From: Chaetorhynchus papuensis
Lineage: Eukaryota; Chordata; Aves; Passeriformes; Rhipiduridae
Direction of reading: 5' to 3'
Length of the DNA: 64,000 nucleotides
NCBI GenBank assembly: GCA_013396525.1
Contig: VWYX01001219.1
Span: 62,001-126,000, forward strand
Position 1 is the first letter of the stretch. Each line of letters starts with the position of its first letter. Shown here one piece after another: positions 37,701-51,118 of the stretch. The notes under the pieces were generated by a model. The model saw only the letters and a list, made by a program, of their open reading frames with translations, was not told the origin of the DNA and searched no databases. The translations under genes and the position numbers were made by a program.

Positions 37701-38999
37701 AAAACACTGAAGACTCAAAACAGTAAAGGAAAAGTTAATAAATGACTTTGAATTGCTGCTCTTAGCTTTTAAATATGGGAAATAATTTATTCTGTCTACC
37801 AAAACTCAAATTTCAAAAGCAAATGAAATATTAAAACAACAAAGCATCTCATTCTACAGACATCCAGTAAAATATGTCTTCCAAAACAGCAAAATGCTTC
37901 TGCTGAATTCTTCTCAGTAACAAGCACTATCACTTTCAAAAGAGTGCCCCAAAACCAGCTGGGTTTTCTTTCTTAATTCATTTTCCTGAAACAATTTAAA
38001 CATTAAACAAGAAAAAGTCAGCTTCCTCTTAAAGATTTATGACACTCCACAAGAGCATTTTAAGACTATATGGTTTAGAGTTTTTAATTCTACCCATGGT
38101 TTCTAACAGGACACACTCATTTACATTTTCAACTTTCATCTGTCTTCTTAAAAGACAAAAAATTCTTATTTTTTTCCCTCAAGGTGAAAACAGTTTCCTC
38201 TACCCCTATCAACTTCAACAAGAAAAACAGCAAGTTTCCACAAAACTCATTAGCAGTCTAAAAATGCTGGCAAAATAGGACCAAAGTACCTATAACTGAA
38301 ATCTATGTTAACCATATTTTTCTATTTTCATACTTCTATGTCAAAGTTCTTCTTTGCTAAAACGGGAGATGAGAGACACGTAGTCTCAGCAGAGCTGCAA
38401 AAGGCGTGGGAAATGGAAATTTCAATTGAATTGAGCATTTTAAGGTAGTTTTCTATGAACTAAAAAGGAAGTGCTTTGAGTTTTTTCCCTTCCATTTCTG
38501 TTTCATTACTCCCCAGTGCTTTGGATTCTAAAGGGGAGGGAAGAGAAGAATCTTTGGTGTCCTCATCTCTCCCACCCTCTTTAATTTCAACTGTGACTTT
38601 AATTATATTTCTTCTCATAAGCTTGTCTTGACTTTATTTTTAAAGAGATAAGAGCTTGCAGCAAGTCTCCCTAAAAAACTCTTTCAGCTCTATTTTTAAT
38701 GCACACAATAAAGTCAGAAGCATATATTTAAAAATACAAAGAGTAGCTGATTATTAATTCCAGTTAAACTTAGAGAGAATCACTGATCAGAATTCTATTA
38801 ATTAATTTTATATAATCAGTGTTTTTCTATAAGGGCAGCTTTGTGAGAACTTACACAGTCTGTTAGACTTTGCTCAATGTTAAATCCTCACCTTTTGTGC
38901 TTGCACACTTTACAGAATTGTTGGAAAAATGTAGACAAAAGTAACAATTAAACTTTGGGTATATGCATGAGCTAAAAATGGAATTGCTTCCTTTTGGAA
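34750..38999. other. Unique AT-rich sequence, no gene seen
   Basis: Very AT-rich around 35700-36300. A short stem CTGGCTCA / TGAGCCAG is present at 36479-36506. No repeat family or exon is recognised. Confidence 0.5.
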
Positions 39000-39660
39000 T
39001 TTAATTACTGCTTTAGATTTGTTAAGTAGGAAAAATGTTTATTAATCTATGTGCAAAGTTCTCTTTAAGGGTAATCATTTTATCACTGTGCAGCACGATT
39101 CCAAAACACCATTCAGCACTTGACAGCTTTTGTTAAGCTTGGTTTTTATAATTGGATACAGAAGTGGCTTTTGGCCATTTGGATGAAACTACTCCAGTTT
39201 CGTGGAGCTTTTGAAAGCGATCAAACTTAAATACATCACTCATTCTGCTGAGCCAGCTTGACAGTTTTGATAGCCCATTACTGTAGTTTATATTTCATTT
39301 GTGAAAGATTTCAGTAGACATCTCAGAATCTGACTACCTCGGAATCTTGAGTTCCAAGGGGCTCTGACATTGATCTCGGGTCATCATTTCTTAATGCAAA
39401 TAACCCACAGACAGTCTTTTCAAATTAATATGAACTTCTGCAGTACTATTTTCCCACATCCTTCTGATAATAATATAAATAATAACCACCTTGGACAGCT
39501 CGAGAGGCAGTTCTGCGAATTAACAAGAACTCTTTGTTTAAATAAAAGCAAGTCACCAATAGCCTCACGGAAAATAAAGCTGTTCGCATTTTATTACAGA
39601 GAAAGACAAATGCATATTGGAAATTCTCTCTGTTCTTTTCTCATTTGAACTTGTTATGGT
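39000..39660. other. Unique block that looks constrained, possible regulatory element
   Basis: High-complexity sequence without homopolymers, keeping several CpGs and homeodomain/POU-type words, including an octamer ATGCAAAT (39394-39401), ATTAATAT and TTGTTTAAATAA. No frame has coding character beyond 92 codons. The texture resembles developmental enhancers in gene deserts. Without another genome this is inference. Confidence 0.25.
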
Positions 39661-41207
39661 GATGCACTACTGCCAAACACAAAGAAAGAAGGTATCTAAT
39701 ACAAGTAGCCAGCAACTATCTTTCCACTAGGGTACATAGAACCCAAATATATTCACTAACTGCTCAACCGTTTCTTGAACCATCAGCAAACAAAATCCCC
39801 ATGCTTTAAAATGTGCTACTAAATAAAATTTCCATCAAATATGATCAGGACAGGTTATTTTTTAGGCACTCCAGAAAGATGGTCTGCTGCCTTTTCTTTT
39901 GGTTTCTTCAGGGTTTTGGGGGTTGGTTTTGGAAAGGATGAGTAGGGTGTTTTCTTTTTAAGTCTTTATATTCCCCCAGCCTCCCTACACATATTTAGAT
40001 TAAATTTAAGCAATCACTAATTTAACCCATGCACTGAGAGGTGAAAGTGGCACTTAATGATCCTTTCCCTCTCCTAAGCATAAGAACAGTATAAACCTTA
40101 TTCAGAGAGAATCATAGAAAGATTTTAAAAGGGCATATACCACGCCATCCTGTCCCATCTTTTCTCCTTTAATCAGAATAAGTGAATGCTGCAGAAATTT
40201 TTATCAGAAGAGAATCTATATTTCCCTATTTCAGTCCTTCCCCTACCAAGAGAAGCACAGGTTGATTAATAGACCTTAAAACTACTGCAAGGTCATACCT
40301 GAAGTCACTCTCTTCATGCCAATAAACACATAGCCGGGAGTTGATGCAGGCAATGTGTTACCAAATTATGTCCTCCAAATATTAATGGTGTTATTACCAG
40401 CAGAGGATTACACAATTCTACAGGAAATGCTACCAGTGGCAAATCCTACTTCTCTTCACCAGCAAATTACAGAAATACACTTTTAACATTTACATATATT
40501 TAAGTTTCAGCTGTATCTGGTTAAGATATCAGTATCAGTAAATCTTTAGTGGATAACATGTCTGTATGGTTATGGAAGTCATGTTTTGCTATGAGACACC
40601 AAAACAACGGGACAAACCAGAGGGACTAACAGCAAACAGACTCAGCCTATCATGAAAAATGTCTTGGCAGGACACATTAATTATAGGGAAGAAGTAATAA
40701 CATGACAGTCCCAAACAATTAGACAGTATCCATACCAAGAGCAGAAAAGGAGAGGGTCTGTCAGCCTCCCTGGTAGATTTCTGGTGCAGATTACACCAAT
40801 GATTCTATTTTCCCCAGAAAAAAAAATAGTAGAGATGATAAGGCATTTTCAGGTCTAAGGGGCTACAGTTTGGGTGAGTTTGAGAGTGTGAGCAAATGTG
40901 TATGTGACTTGTATTTCAATTTGATTTTCAGCTCAGTAGACAGTCTCTTGGGCATCAGTATTTTGTCCCTCTTGCAATGCATCTACAGCACAAAAGATAC
41001 AACTAAGCAAAGATGTTACAAGTAATTGCAAAAAACCCCAAGGTCTTTGTGTTTGTGCTTGTGTGTGAAACAGAGAACTCAGAGCTTTTTAAGTAAAATG
41101 CATCATTCTAATGGTCAGAGACATTCAGATAAGTAGACTTAGGTGTGCCTGAAATTTCTAATGTTGGATTTTGCAGCAGTTTATCACCAGCAATAGAAAC
41201 TGGAAAT
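39661..41207. other. Unique sequence, no gene seen
   Basis: A CR1-tip-like word AGAATCATAGAAAGATTTTA occurs near 40108, but the following bases do not continue the match convincingly. Confidence 0.5.
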
Positions 41208-42085
41208 CAAAGAACCACAGAAGCCGAAGTTGGCAGGAACCTCTAAGGATCACCTCACCCCATCACCCTGCTCAAGCAGAGTCCCCAAAACCAGGTTACT
41301 CAGGGACACATCCCTAGATGGGTTTTGACTACATCCAAGGATGGAGACTCCACAAACTCTTTGGCCAAGTTGCTGCAGTCCTTGGCCAGAAAGAGGAAAA
41401 AAAATGGGTGGTTTTTTGCACGTATATAGATTTCCTGTTTTTCAATTTGTTCCCATTGTCTCTTGCATGTCACAAGATACACTGAGACATCTGGCTCAGT
41501 ACTCTTCACTCTCCCTGATCTAATTATAGACATTGATAAGACCTGCAAACCTTTTCTTCTCCAGGCTAAGCAGTTGCAGCTCCCAGCCTCTCTCCACTAG
41601 ATCTGATTCTCTTATCCTTTCAAATTTGCCCTACACAGGACTCACTCCAGTATCTCCATGTTTCTTCTGTAGGGCCCAACACTGGTGCCAGCACTCCAGA
41701 TGCATTTCACCAGTGTTTTTTGGAGAAAAGGAGATCATCTTCTCCACCTGCTGGCAACAATTCTTAACCCAGCCCTGGAGGCTGCTAAACCTTCTCTTTT
41801 TGTTACACGGACACATTCCTGGCTCATGTACACATTGGTGTCCACCAGGGACTCCAGGGTCTTTTCTGCAAAGCCACTTTTCAGCTGGTTGCCAGTGCAG
41901 GAGGTTATTCCTCCTCAGCTACAGGACTCCGCATTTTCCTCAGTTTTACTTCACGAGATTTCTGCCAGACCATTTCTCCTGTCTGCCAAAATCCCTGTAT
42001 TGAACTCCACATGATCTAGGCTTTGATAGGCCTTCTTCACATTGCCCCCAGTCATTTCACCAAATTTGATAATGAAGTAACAGCA
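41208..42085 (-). mobile_element. CR1 LINE 3' fragment, about 880 bp
   Basis: Plus-strand sequence follows the reverse complement of a CR1 3' end over a long distance: GGATCACCTCACCCCATCAC, ATCCAAGGATGGAGACTCCA, TCTTCTCCAGGCTAAGCAG, then the ORF2 end (GGTGTCCACCAGGGACTCCA, TTATTCCTCCTCAGCTACAG, ACTTCACGAGATTTCTGCC). It has an A-rich insertion near 41397-41404 and many point changes. The 156-codon plus-strand frame at 41533-42003 is antisense to this element and not a gene. Confidence 0.93.
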
Positions 42086-43597
42086 CACATCACAATACAC
42101 ACAGCGAAGATTTCCTGAGAATTTTACCTACTATTTTAAGTACCCAAATCACCCCATACTGTAAAAATTTCTTTACCCTAGCTATAGACTACCAAACTGT
42201 TCACCATCTTTTCAAGAACCTTTAAAAACCCACAAAACTATGCAAAAAGAGTGGGGTGTCCTAAGACTCCTTTTTAAGGAATTCTCTCCCCCTTGCACAG
42301 AGAATTATTGTTACAGTTACTGTCTACCAAATCCTTCTTAACTAAAACCAGACACACCTCTCCATACATGCAGTACAAACCTAACAAAACCACTCCGGTT
42401 TTAAACTCTGATTAGGTATTTCAAAGCTCTTGATTAATCACCAGAAAACAGCATCAGCTGGGAACGATGATTTTGAAAGGAAGTTTGAAAACAAAAATCA
42501 AGACTGAAAAGTTATGCTTGGATTTACCAAAACCAAAAGGTGGATCTTCCTCCAGTGCTGACTGTAGGCATAGGCAGGGTGGCAGCCCTAACACCTAAGT
42601 CCATCCACTTTAAATATTGATAGTAACATCCAAAATTTCAAGATCGCAGGATAAAAAAAAAAGAAAAATCAACAAATTGCTACTGAAATTTAAGTACAAA
42701 TACTTTATCAGAAATATTTTAATTACTAATTCTTTTTCATGAATTTATTTAATAACACGTGGAATGCTTTAGAAGAAATACATACAACAATTAAGGAAGA
42801 CTTGTAATAATTTTACCTGCCCATATATAATCAAAAGGGAAGACATAAAAAAAGAAGGAGGCTAAATGCCGCATTTTAAAATAACCTTGCTGTATTTTTT
42901 AATTCAATTCATTTCTAATTTTACGGCATTTACAACGTAATAGATGTTAGTTATCTAGGCTTATTAGCATAATAAAGAACGATAACCTGTAGCAGTCAGG
43001 AAACTAAATTACTGCTTTTACATATAAGTATTACATTGACAAATACATTGACCTTTATATTATGTTATGCTTAGAGGTTAGAAAAATGCATTATTGTTCA
43101 CTTTATTTTCTTTTTGGACAAAGTTTTCTCTGAAAGGTCTGTTGAAGGATAAAAGATTGATATAAATGGGGAGGAGGGAATACATTATTAATATTGTGGG
43201 ATAATTTACACAGCAAGCCTTCCACAAGATCAAAACTAGACATTCCCATGGGAACAAACCAAGAATGCAAGTGGGGATAAAAGAAACCTCTTTTTGACTT
43301 TCTAGTGACATTCATCTGAAAATGACATCTTGGGTACTGTTATTTTTTAAGCTTTATGTTGCACTGACCACAGTCATAATTCATCTCTTTTGGCTTTTCG
43401 ATACACATATGTTCATTTCATTCTTAAAAATTATATATAAATTTCCTGCAGCTTGCTTTCAGAAAGTTTAAAATGGAAACTGGAAGGCCCACCAACTCTG
43501 CATGGCATTTCAGAGATGTGCAAATCACAGCATTGCACAGCAATGTCAGGATGTCTAAAACAGGGTTTATTGCCTTGCCCCTTCTGACATTAATATA
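42086..43597. other. Unique AT-rich sequence, no gene seen
   Basis: No recognised repeat or exon. The stretch at 42900-43040 has higher complexity but no other signal. Confidence 0.5.
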
Positions 43598-43790
43598 ACA
43601 GAATAGAACAGCTCTATTGAAAGAAACCTACAACAATCCAGTCCTGAGCAGTTCAGGGAGTAACATTATCAATAACAATTACAAGCTTTACATTATATTC
43701 AAAATAATATTTAAAGTCAATGTCATATCTCATAAGGCATGTTTGAAAATGTTAACGATCCACCAAGTCCAACCACAATCTTGGTGGCTC
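43598..43790 (-). mobile_element. Degraded CR1 LINE 3' fragment
   Basis: ACAGAATAGAACAGCTCTAT and GAAAGAAACCTACAACAATC, then CCAGTCCTGAGCAGTTCAGG, match the reverse complement of a CR1 tip with the AGAATAGAATAG-type tail. The similarity weakens to the right, where GATCCACCAAGTCCAACCAC (43758-43777) is a CR1-like word and could belong to a second tip. Confidence 0.7.
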
Positions 43791-45955
43791 ACTCTCAAGT
43801 ATGGAAGTTATCAGGATGAATTTGTCATTAGAGAAAATAAAACACCAACAAAAGTGGTTTAGTCTTCAGGGTGGAGGAAAAATCACTCTTATTTCTGGTA
43901 CAGTTTAGGAAATTCTCTCATCTTCTTCTCTGTATATTCCAGAGGCCCACTCAGAAGCACAAAGCAGTATGAAAACTCATAAGGCTGGGGTCGGTTTGGG
44001 TACTTTTGATTTTGGGGGGTTTTTGGGTGGGTGGCAACTTTTCTTCAAAAAAGAATGAGCTGGACAAATTACAAAAAAACCCTTCCTCTTCTATCTTGTT
44101 TCAACACCCTTGTGGCAGTGACACATGTACTCAAAAATGCAGGGGCAAACCTGATTAAATTCCTTTTTTGGGGGAGGTGGGGAGAAGGGAGTGTTCAACT
44201 GGCTCCTTCCTTTGGCTTGCAAGCAGTATGCTGCCCTGGGTGGTAGCATTTTCTGACTGATCTGTTAGGATGATGTTAAACCCACTGTGCATTTTTCACT
44301 GACTGTCTACAATGTGGCATATTGATTTTGCCGTTCCCTCGTTCACTTCTGAAACCTACACAGTCAAAACTGTTACTTATTTGAAGCTTTCTGCTTTTCC
44401 AGGCCTGTTCTGACAGATCTCTCTGTTACAGCACCATCTGCTATCTTCATATTCCATGACGGAACCACAGGCTAGCACTACTGCTGTGACAGTTTTTGAG
44501 GTGTAAAATACACTTCTCCTGACATCTGCCTCAGCTCATCCATCCTCCAATTAGAAAACCCTCTGAAAATAGTCCTGAGATGCTTTACATTTTAATTTCT
44601 CGATAGGATCCTTCTTCACTAAAAGGAAGCCAAGTCTCTGAAGTTTATTATCTTTCAATTTTCAAGAGTTAAGTTTTTGTACACAAAAGCTGACTGTATA
44701 GTAGGCAGGTAGGGAACACCTGATACACCAAATTAACATTACTTATTCCTGTCCAGTGGCTGTAAAAGGACACAGGAACAGGCACGAGAGGGCCAGATAT
44801 TCCAACTCTTTTGGCTGCAACGACACACTCCAGTTAAAGAAACCACTTGCTCTTCTAGAATGAAAATACAAAGCAAGCTGATAACATGAGGTTTGGTCTA
44901 CCAAACTAGGAAAAGGAAGCTGTTCCCATCTAAAGCTCCATCTCTGCAAACAATGAGTTCAGAATAAAGATATTTCTTAAAGGGAACATTTTGATGACAT
45001 TCACCTGATCTTTTCACTTAGGTACCAGAAGTTTGTTAGTGCTGTAAAATAAGTTTGATAATCCAGGATCTAAGATGGAATTTATCCTCCAGCCTTTATC
45101 AACCATGATGCAACAAAGCTATTTAAGAGCAAAGCATACTCTAAAATTATAACCTTACCAACAAGACAGGCACATGTCTAATCACAGGAAGAATGAGGGC
45201 TGTGTCTATTTCTTTTCGAACTATAGCTGACCATCCAAAATTCAACATAATCAAATATATATGGAATATGTTAGAATTCAGTGGCAGAAGTCATGAGAAG
45301 TAACAGAAGGAAAGATAACTTATGAGGGACAAAAAACCTCAGTTATGAAAAATTTAGTAAAATTAAAAAGAATCAATCAAAATTACAAACACAACAGAGG
45401 GTTAGGAATTGGTGACCTTTAATCCTTACTGAACACATAAGGAGAACCCATTTTACTGAACAGAAGAGTGATGTTACTTCCCAAATCTGAGTAACACAGC
45501 ACAATGGAGAGAAGCACTCTTAAAACATTCCAATAAACTTCAAATCTAATGGGTTATTGCCATTCAGCTCAAGAGTTATTATTCTGATTCATGTCTTATA
45601 GGCTTCTTAAAAGCATTCAAACACATTTCATCCATAAACAAGGTATCTGATGGTACACATGCACATTTTGCCAGACAGTCATAACCAGCAATGTAGTTTG
45701 TAAGTTTTGAATTAATAAGTAAACAGATTTCCACACCTCTCACTATTGTTCCAGCTTCTCTCTTACCTCTCTTTGTCTCCCATTCCTCATTTTTCCGAGC
45801 CAACCCTTTCAGCAACAGATTTGCTCATAAGGAAAAAATCCTTCTTCTTCTAAGTTCCACATTTATACTCATATCAGTTCCTGTTTTTAAGGAAAGTTTC
45901 CAGTCTGATTATTCACAAGACCCTCCGGCAGTCACACTACCACTGCCAGAGACTG
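43791..45955. other. Unique sequence, no gene seen
   Basis: G-rich patches at about 44009-44031 and 44165-44190. No recognised repeat or exon. Confidence 0.5.
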
Positions 45956-46196
45956 TCAGTGCTGGGACCGAGGCCCTTTCACTGCAGGTGGCTCCTGTGG
46001 CCCAACTGGTCCCTACCTGACTCCCTGCACACCCCACTTGCAGCCAGACCTGGTTTCCTCACCAGACTGACACCAGGTTTCCCTTAGCAGAGCCTCAGAT
46101 ATCTCATTCTTAAAGCAGTTTATTCATGGGGCAGTAACACGAAAAGGCTTGAGCTGGTGCCTCCAAAGAGGGACCCCCAACAGAGGACCCTCTGGG

Positions 46197-46204
46197 CTTT
46201 TATA
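46197..46204 (-). promoter_or_regulatory. TATA box of LTR C
   Basis: Minus-strand TATAAAAG in the context GGGAGTATAAAAGCCCAGAG, with AATAAA about 75 bases downstream. Confidence 0.6.
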
Positions 46205-46271
46205 CTCCCTCAGTCTTCCCATGAACAGGTCTCATCCTTCCTTCTCAAACCTCAAGTCCTGCCCCCTCTCT

Positions 46272-46447
46272 GTGTCCATTCACCTTGCTGGAGTCACCCA
46301 TATTCGTCTCCTTTTATTATTCAAAATGTCGGGAATTCTCAACTCGTGCCGTGTCTCGCAGTGTCCATTCTCCTGGCTGGCATCACCCATCTTTACTGCC
46401 CTTTGTAATCCCAAAGGTTGGCAGTTCATGGCCTCTTGTCTCCAGCT
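46272..46447 (-). repeat. Tandem duplication in U3 of LTR C
   Basis: Two imperfect units of about 89 bp. Plus-strand GTGTCCATTCACCTTGCTGG (from 46272) and GTGTCCATTCTCCTGGCTGG (from 46361) start the units, both continuing with TCACCCAT and a CTTT-rich stretch. U3 enhancer duplication is known in many retroviruses. Confidence 0.75.
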
Positions 46448-46619
46448 CCCACCCAGAGCTCAGTCTGCATGTCAACCTACATCTCACTCTGCAGCTCGCA
46501 AGCTGAGCCCCTTGGACCAGATCTATTCCTCAGCATTGTCAAACATATTTCCAAAGCTTGTGCCTGCCTAATATGCTCTACATGTATTGTCCTTCTGCCC
46601 AAATAAAGATCTACTCTGC

Positions 46620-49600
46620 ATCAAGTAACTTACTACATGCTTTATGCCTTACTTACACAAGGTCCAGGGCTTCCATAGTCCTATTTTCAAATAGTTTGCC
46701 TAGAATAATTCCCTATTGATCTAAGTGTACACATCCATCTACACGCCTTTCTGGTTTATCTGACTCCACACTGCCAAGATTCCTCTATCAGCATTCATTC
46801 ATGACACAGACCTATAATACAGGCAGTTAGTCAAGCTCTCTCGCTTTTGGCTATTATAAAAATCCTTACTCCCTTCCAAGAGAGGAGGGCTCATCCGTGA
46901 ATGAGCGTAACAAATAAATCTACCAAGGCAGCAGTTCAGATTTCTTTCAGTGTCCTGTAAAATGAAGATACAGGGACACTTATATCCATTACCTTATTTA
47001 TTTTCTCCTTTCACAAGCATCCACATACTGGTTTATGATGCAGCTAAGAAATTTTTTCCTACATATTTCTAAACAAGTGGACAGATACTTTGGATACTGT
47101 AATTATTTTACTTGTTCTTCTGGTTTTTGTATTTCTCTGCAGCATATAATTCTTAATAAAACTTGAACAAAATTATCTGTTACCTCTTACAAAATTATTT
47201 TTTTCTTAAAATTTCTTGCTATTAGTCTGTATTAATATCCTACTATAACTCTGCAGTGTTTATAGAAAATATATTAAATGCATTTAATATTTACCTGTTT
47301 ACATAAATGCTTATGGCATTTTCTCATTTATATATAAATTTTCAGTTTCATATTTACCCTGCAAAAGGCACTTTTGTTTGCAAACATGCACAACACTTCA
47401 GAAAAACATCATACTTTTTCTACTTTATCATTTTGCAGCACAATTTTCCATTCCCTTTCCCTTCATCTTGAAGCACAGAGAGCAAATCACCACCGGGTGT
47501 GACAATTCCCCCAGCTTACCTGGATACACATGGATCCACAACTAAACAAGGGTGTAGTACAACAGGTGCCCAGTGACAATAGCATAAAAAACAGGTGAGA
47601 GAACTGGGCTGATGGTCAGCATCGAGTCTTTTTGCTCCATCTGTAATTTTGCATGCACAATGTTTCAGAAACTTATTTTCTTTTTCCCCCATTTTAGTAA
47701 GTGTGATGCCCAACACATTACATACAATAGTAAGGACATGTTCATACCAGCAGTAGTAATTCAGTGAGGATCCAGAGCACAAAACTTGTCACATGTACAG
47801 CTCTGGTCTCAAAGTGGCTACGCATGAACACACGTCTCAAGACAAGACTGCCTCTCAAACTCTTTACTTTGATTTGACTAACAGCACTTCTTGAGCATAA
47901 GTTTATCACTGTTTCAACATACTTCACAGATGGTACTATGGAAAAGTTCAGCGATTGGACCTCTCCAGGAATAAAACTCTGCAAGTTTTACTAGGCTTAT
48001 GAAGCAACCATTTTCATAATGACAAGTTAAAATCTATGATTTTCATTTTGACCTTGCATTTAGTTTAGAACAGGATTTTAATTTCTCTGTTAGCAGACCT
48101 GGGACTATTTGGAGTAACACCTTTTTTCAGTTAAAGGCAAGAAGAAAATCACAGACCATACACCTTTAAATATGGACACATATAAAAGCATGCTTTCACG
48201 ACTGTCTTAAATGACAGCTGTTCTTTCCTGAATGTCACCCGGGTACAAAGCCATGCAGCTCTTTCAGGCAGCACTCTCCTGGTACATGTGGCAGACTGGC
48301 AAACTGCAGGTTAATGTCTAAACTTGCAAAAATATATGACAAGTCAAACTACATTCTGGTCCCCTTCGATACCACCAGGCTTTGCACAGCTCCACTTGGT
48401 GCCCATCTCACTGAAAGACTGCGTGTACCTAAGTGAGCAGAGCTGCAGGTATCCAACACAAGCGAGAGTGCCACAAAAACACTGGTCTTTACAGAGTCAA
48501 CTTGCATCCAGCATGAGCACTGAAAAGGAACTAGAAAAAGATCCTGATCAGAGATACTGTGGGAGGAAAAGAGCTGGGCTGGGACAATGGGGGTCAAGTG
48601 ATAATGCCTTGAAAAGCTGAGGGCAAAAATATGCTCCCTTGCCTTCTCCTTCCATAACAGTCTGTAATGGCTTTTATACCTTTTCCTTCAGTTCCTTATT
48701 TTTCTCCATCAAAGTCCTTGCAACTATAAAGTGTAAAAACAGTTCTGCTCCCTCCCGGTTGTGTCCCCTTCCAAATTCTTATACACACCCAATCTTGTCA
48801 CTGTTAAGGCAGTCTGAGGAGCAGAAAAGGCCTTGACCCCGTGTCAAGAGCACTGCTCAGCAATAGCAGAAACATCCCTAAATTATCAACACAATTTCCA
48901 GTACAAATACACAACACAGTCCGATACTGGACACTGCAAAGAGAATTAACCCTACCACAGCCAAAACCAACACAAACACATTTGCAGGCTCTGGCAACAA
49001 AACAATGCATTTGTACCCTTAAAACAGACAGAATTTTAGTGACATTTAGTGTCACCAAAATCAAAAATAATTGCTCACCCACTGGCTATAAATTAAGTAT
49101 GTTTATTTTGCCAAGGGCAACATTTACTAGAAATTTTAAAGAGCGAGCAAGTCAGAAATCACGTAAATCATAACCCCAGCTAATTAAATTCTGCATTTAA
49201 TGGACTACTATTTATTGACAGCTCCCTAAAAATGAATTAAGAAATGCAGTAACTACATTTGTTGAAAATAACTGCTATTAGGGGGTTTTTTGTGTGTGTG
49301 TCAGTTACTCAGGTTTTTGTTTGGTTAGGATTTTTTTTTGGTTTTCAGTTTTTTGTGCAGTTTTTGCAAGCACTTAGAAGGTTATTGTAAAATTGCTCTG
49401 GGTCATACTCTTAATATACAACAGTCAATTACTATTCTTTAATCAAAGAACTCATTCCTATTTATTGGAAACTGGGGCTGTTCTCACCAATTTTTGTTCC
49501 TGCTGAAGACACTGGACACTTACTAAATATTGAAACCTAGGAAGGCAATAGAGAGATGCTAGTGAGATACATGTGCCAATTTACTGTCTGCTAACTTGTT

Positions 49601-49820
49601 TTGGTCATTTTAGTGTTTCTGCCCTGTAACTTGGAATGAATTAATGTGAACATCTTTTTATTAAACTTAATCGTCTTCAAGGCATTTTCGGACTTTGCAC
49701 TGAGATTTGGCATATGAGTGACAGATGATACTTTACTTGCAATGCACACTGACTTCTGACCTTACCCATCCATCGACTGGTTTAAGTGTTAAGCCTGGAA
49801 ACAGAAGCCAGAGAATTCTG
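46620..49820. other. Unique AT-rich sequence, no gene seen
   Basis: T/G-rich patch at 49281-49350. Splice-like words occur, for example a minus-strand CCAG|GTAAGC near 47519, but without a convincing acceptor. No repeat family is recognised. Confidence 0.5.
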
Positions 49821-49825
49821 GCAAC

Positions 49826-49846
49826 AAAAAAAAAAAAAAAAAAAAA
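49826..49846. repeat. A homopolymer, 21 bases
   Basis: Run of 21 A. No AATAAA stands before it, so there is no sign of a retroposed transcript. Confidence 0.95.
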
Positions 49847-51082
49847 GGACCCAGAAGGGAGAGGCATATTAATTAAATAAAAGGAAGAAACTTCACTGTT
49901 CTGTGGTAAAAGGTGACAACATGGGCACAGATGAAGTAGCAAATGAAAAATAAATTAAAAAAGGTCTGAAGGAAGAAAAATGTGCATCTGGCTCAACACA
50001 GCAACCATGTTCTTGAAAGCTATTCTAGGACCAAAAAGGTGGTATTTTATGGCACACACAAGAAGGGTATTATTAAAATAACTAGGATGCTAAATGCAGG
50101 ATCTGTAAATAACCAGATGTGTAACAATGGAGAGTACACAAGGGGGGAAAAAAGCAGTAGAAAAGTCCCAGGGAACAAGAACAAGTTTCTGAGGTTAACA
50201 ATAAGTGGAGAAAAAGGAGATATACCACTAGCATCTGTGCTAATTAGTACGTTTCAGGATTTCTTTGGGAGCCTTCGAGGTGGCAGCCTCAACTGCAAAA
50301 GACCAAAAAATAAGCAACCAATTATCTGAAGAGACTTTTATATCAGCAGTGACAGTCAGGACAGAAATTGTGTATATACTCCTTCAGCTAAGCTATACAA
50401 ATGAGTAACTACTGTGCCTTTTATTCCCACGTATTTCCCCAATAGGTAGTTGGTCAGTTCTCTGGGAATATTTTCTACTATGTGTGCCTGCAAATGCTGA
50501 GCATGACAGATTTCTTCTCTCACCTGTAATTTTTTTCAGCACACTTGTCTCCATTGCATGTGATTTTTAGACCGCATCTAAATTACTTGGTGCTTTTCTG
50601 TAAAATAAGTAATCAAATACTTTAATTCACTGACAATATCTGTCCTCATTAGCCCCAACTAAAGGGGTGAGTCTAACACTGCTTTTACCAGTGGAGGATG
50701 CCACAGTCACCTTTCGAGTCTGCCTCCTAAATACTGACTTCAACCATAAAAACTTCCTGTATTTCACTCTTCTTTCATGCATTCACGGCTTCTACTTTAC
50801 TAAAACTACTTCTTTAATGAACGTGTTCCTGCAAGAATATCTTTTACTAGTATGCCTGAAATCCAGAGAGCAGAAACACTTTTTGTCACGCTAAAATTCT
50901 TCTCCAAGAGCCTTTTTCACAATACTCAACAAGAATTGCCAATGGTGGAAAAGGAAGCAGAAAGTTGGGCTTCAAGGTACCCAGACCTGTGTGACAGGCA
51001 GCAGGCATTTCATTATCAGGATATACGTGTGGTCAGCAGCCACTATCATTCACAGAACCTGAAGAGATTAAAATATATGAAT

Positions 51083-51118
51083 AATAAAATATTTATGAAT
51101 CATAAAAAAAAAAAAAAA
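51083..51118 (+). other. AATAAA signal followed by an A tract
   Basis: AATAAA at 51083-51088 is followed, 15 bases on, by a run of 15 A (51104-51118). This is the spacing of a polyadenylated RNA end and could mark a retroposed transcript or genomic A-rich chance. No target duplication or recognisable gene copy was found upstream. Confidence 0.25.

Larger units (their letters stand above)
45960..46610 (-). mobile_element. LTR of an endogenous retrovirus, family C
   Basis: On the minus strand this GC-richer block has an LTR layout. U3 comes first, with a duplicated segment. It is followed by a TATA box (TATAAAAG, minus, 46204-46197), then a poly(A) signal AATAAA (minus, 46124-46119) about 80 bases later, then a GC-rich U5. 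No internal retroviral sequence adjoins it, so it is probably a solo LTR. I could not find a matching target duplication, and the edges given are approximate to about 40 bases. The plus-strand frames of up to 140 codons here are antisense to the LTR. Confidence 0.7.

Noticed and set aside
40101..40170. CR1 3' tip
   Set aside because: Only the first dozen bases resemble CR1; the match does not continue.
41533..42003. 156-codon plus-strand open frame
   Set aside because: It is antisense to a CR1 LINE 3' region.
46149..46571. 140-codon plus-strand open frame
   Set aside because: It lies antisense within the family C LTR.
49826..49846. Poly(A) tail of a processed pseudogene
   Set aside because: No AATAAA upstream, no flanking duplication and no gene-like sequence.
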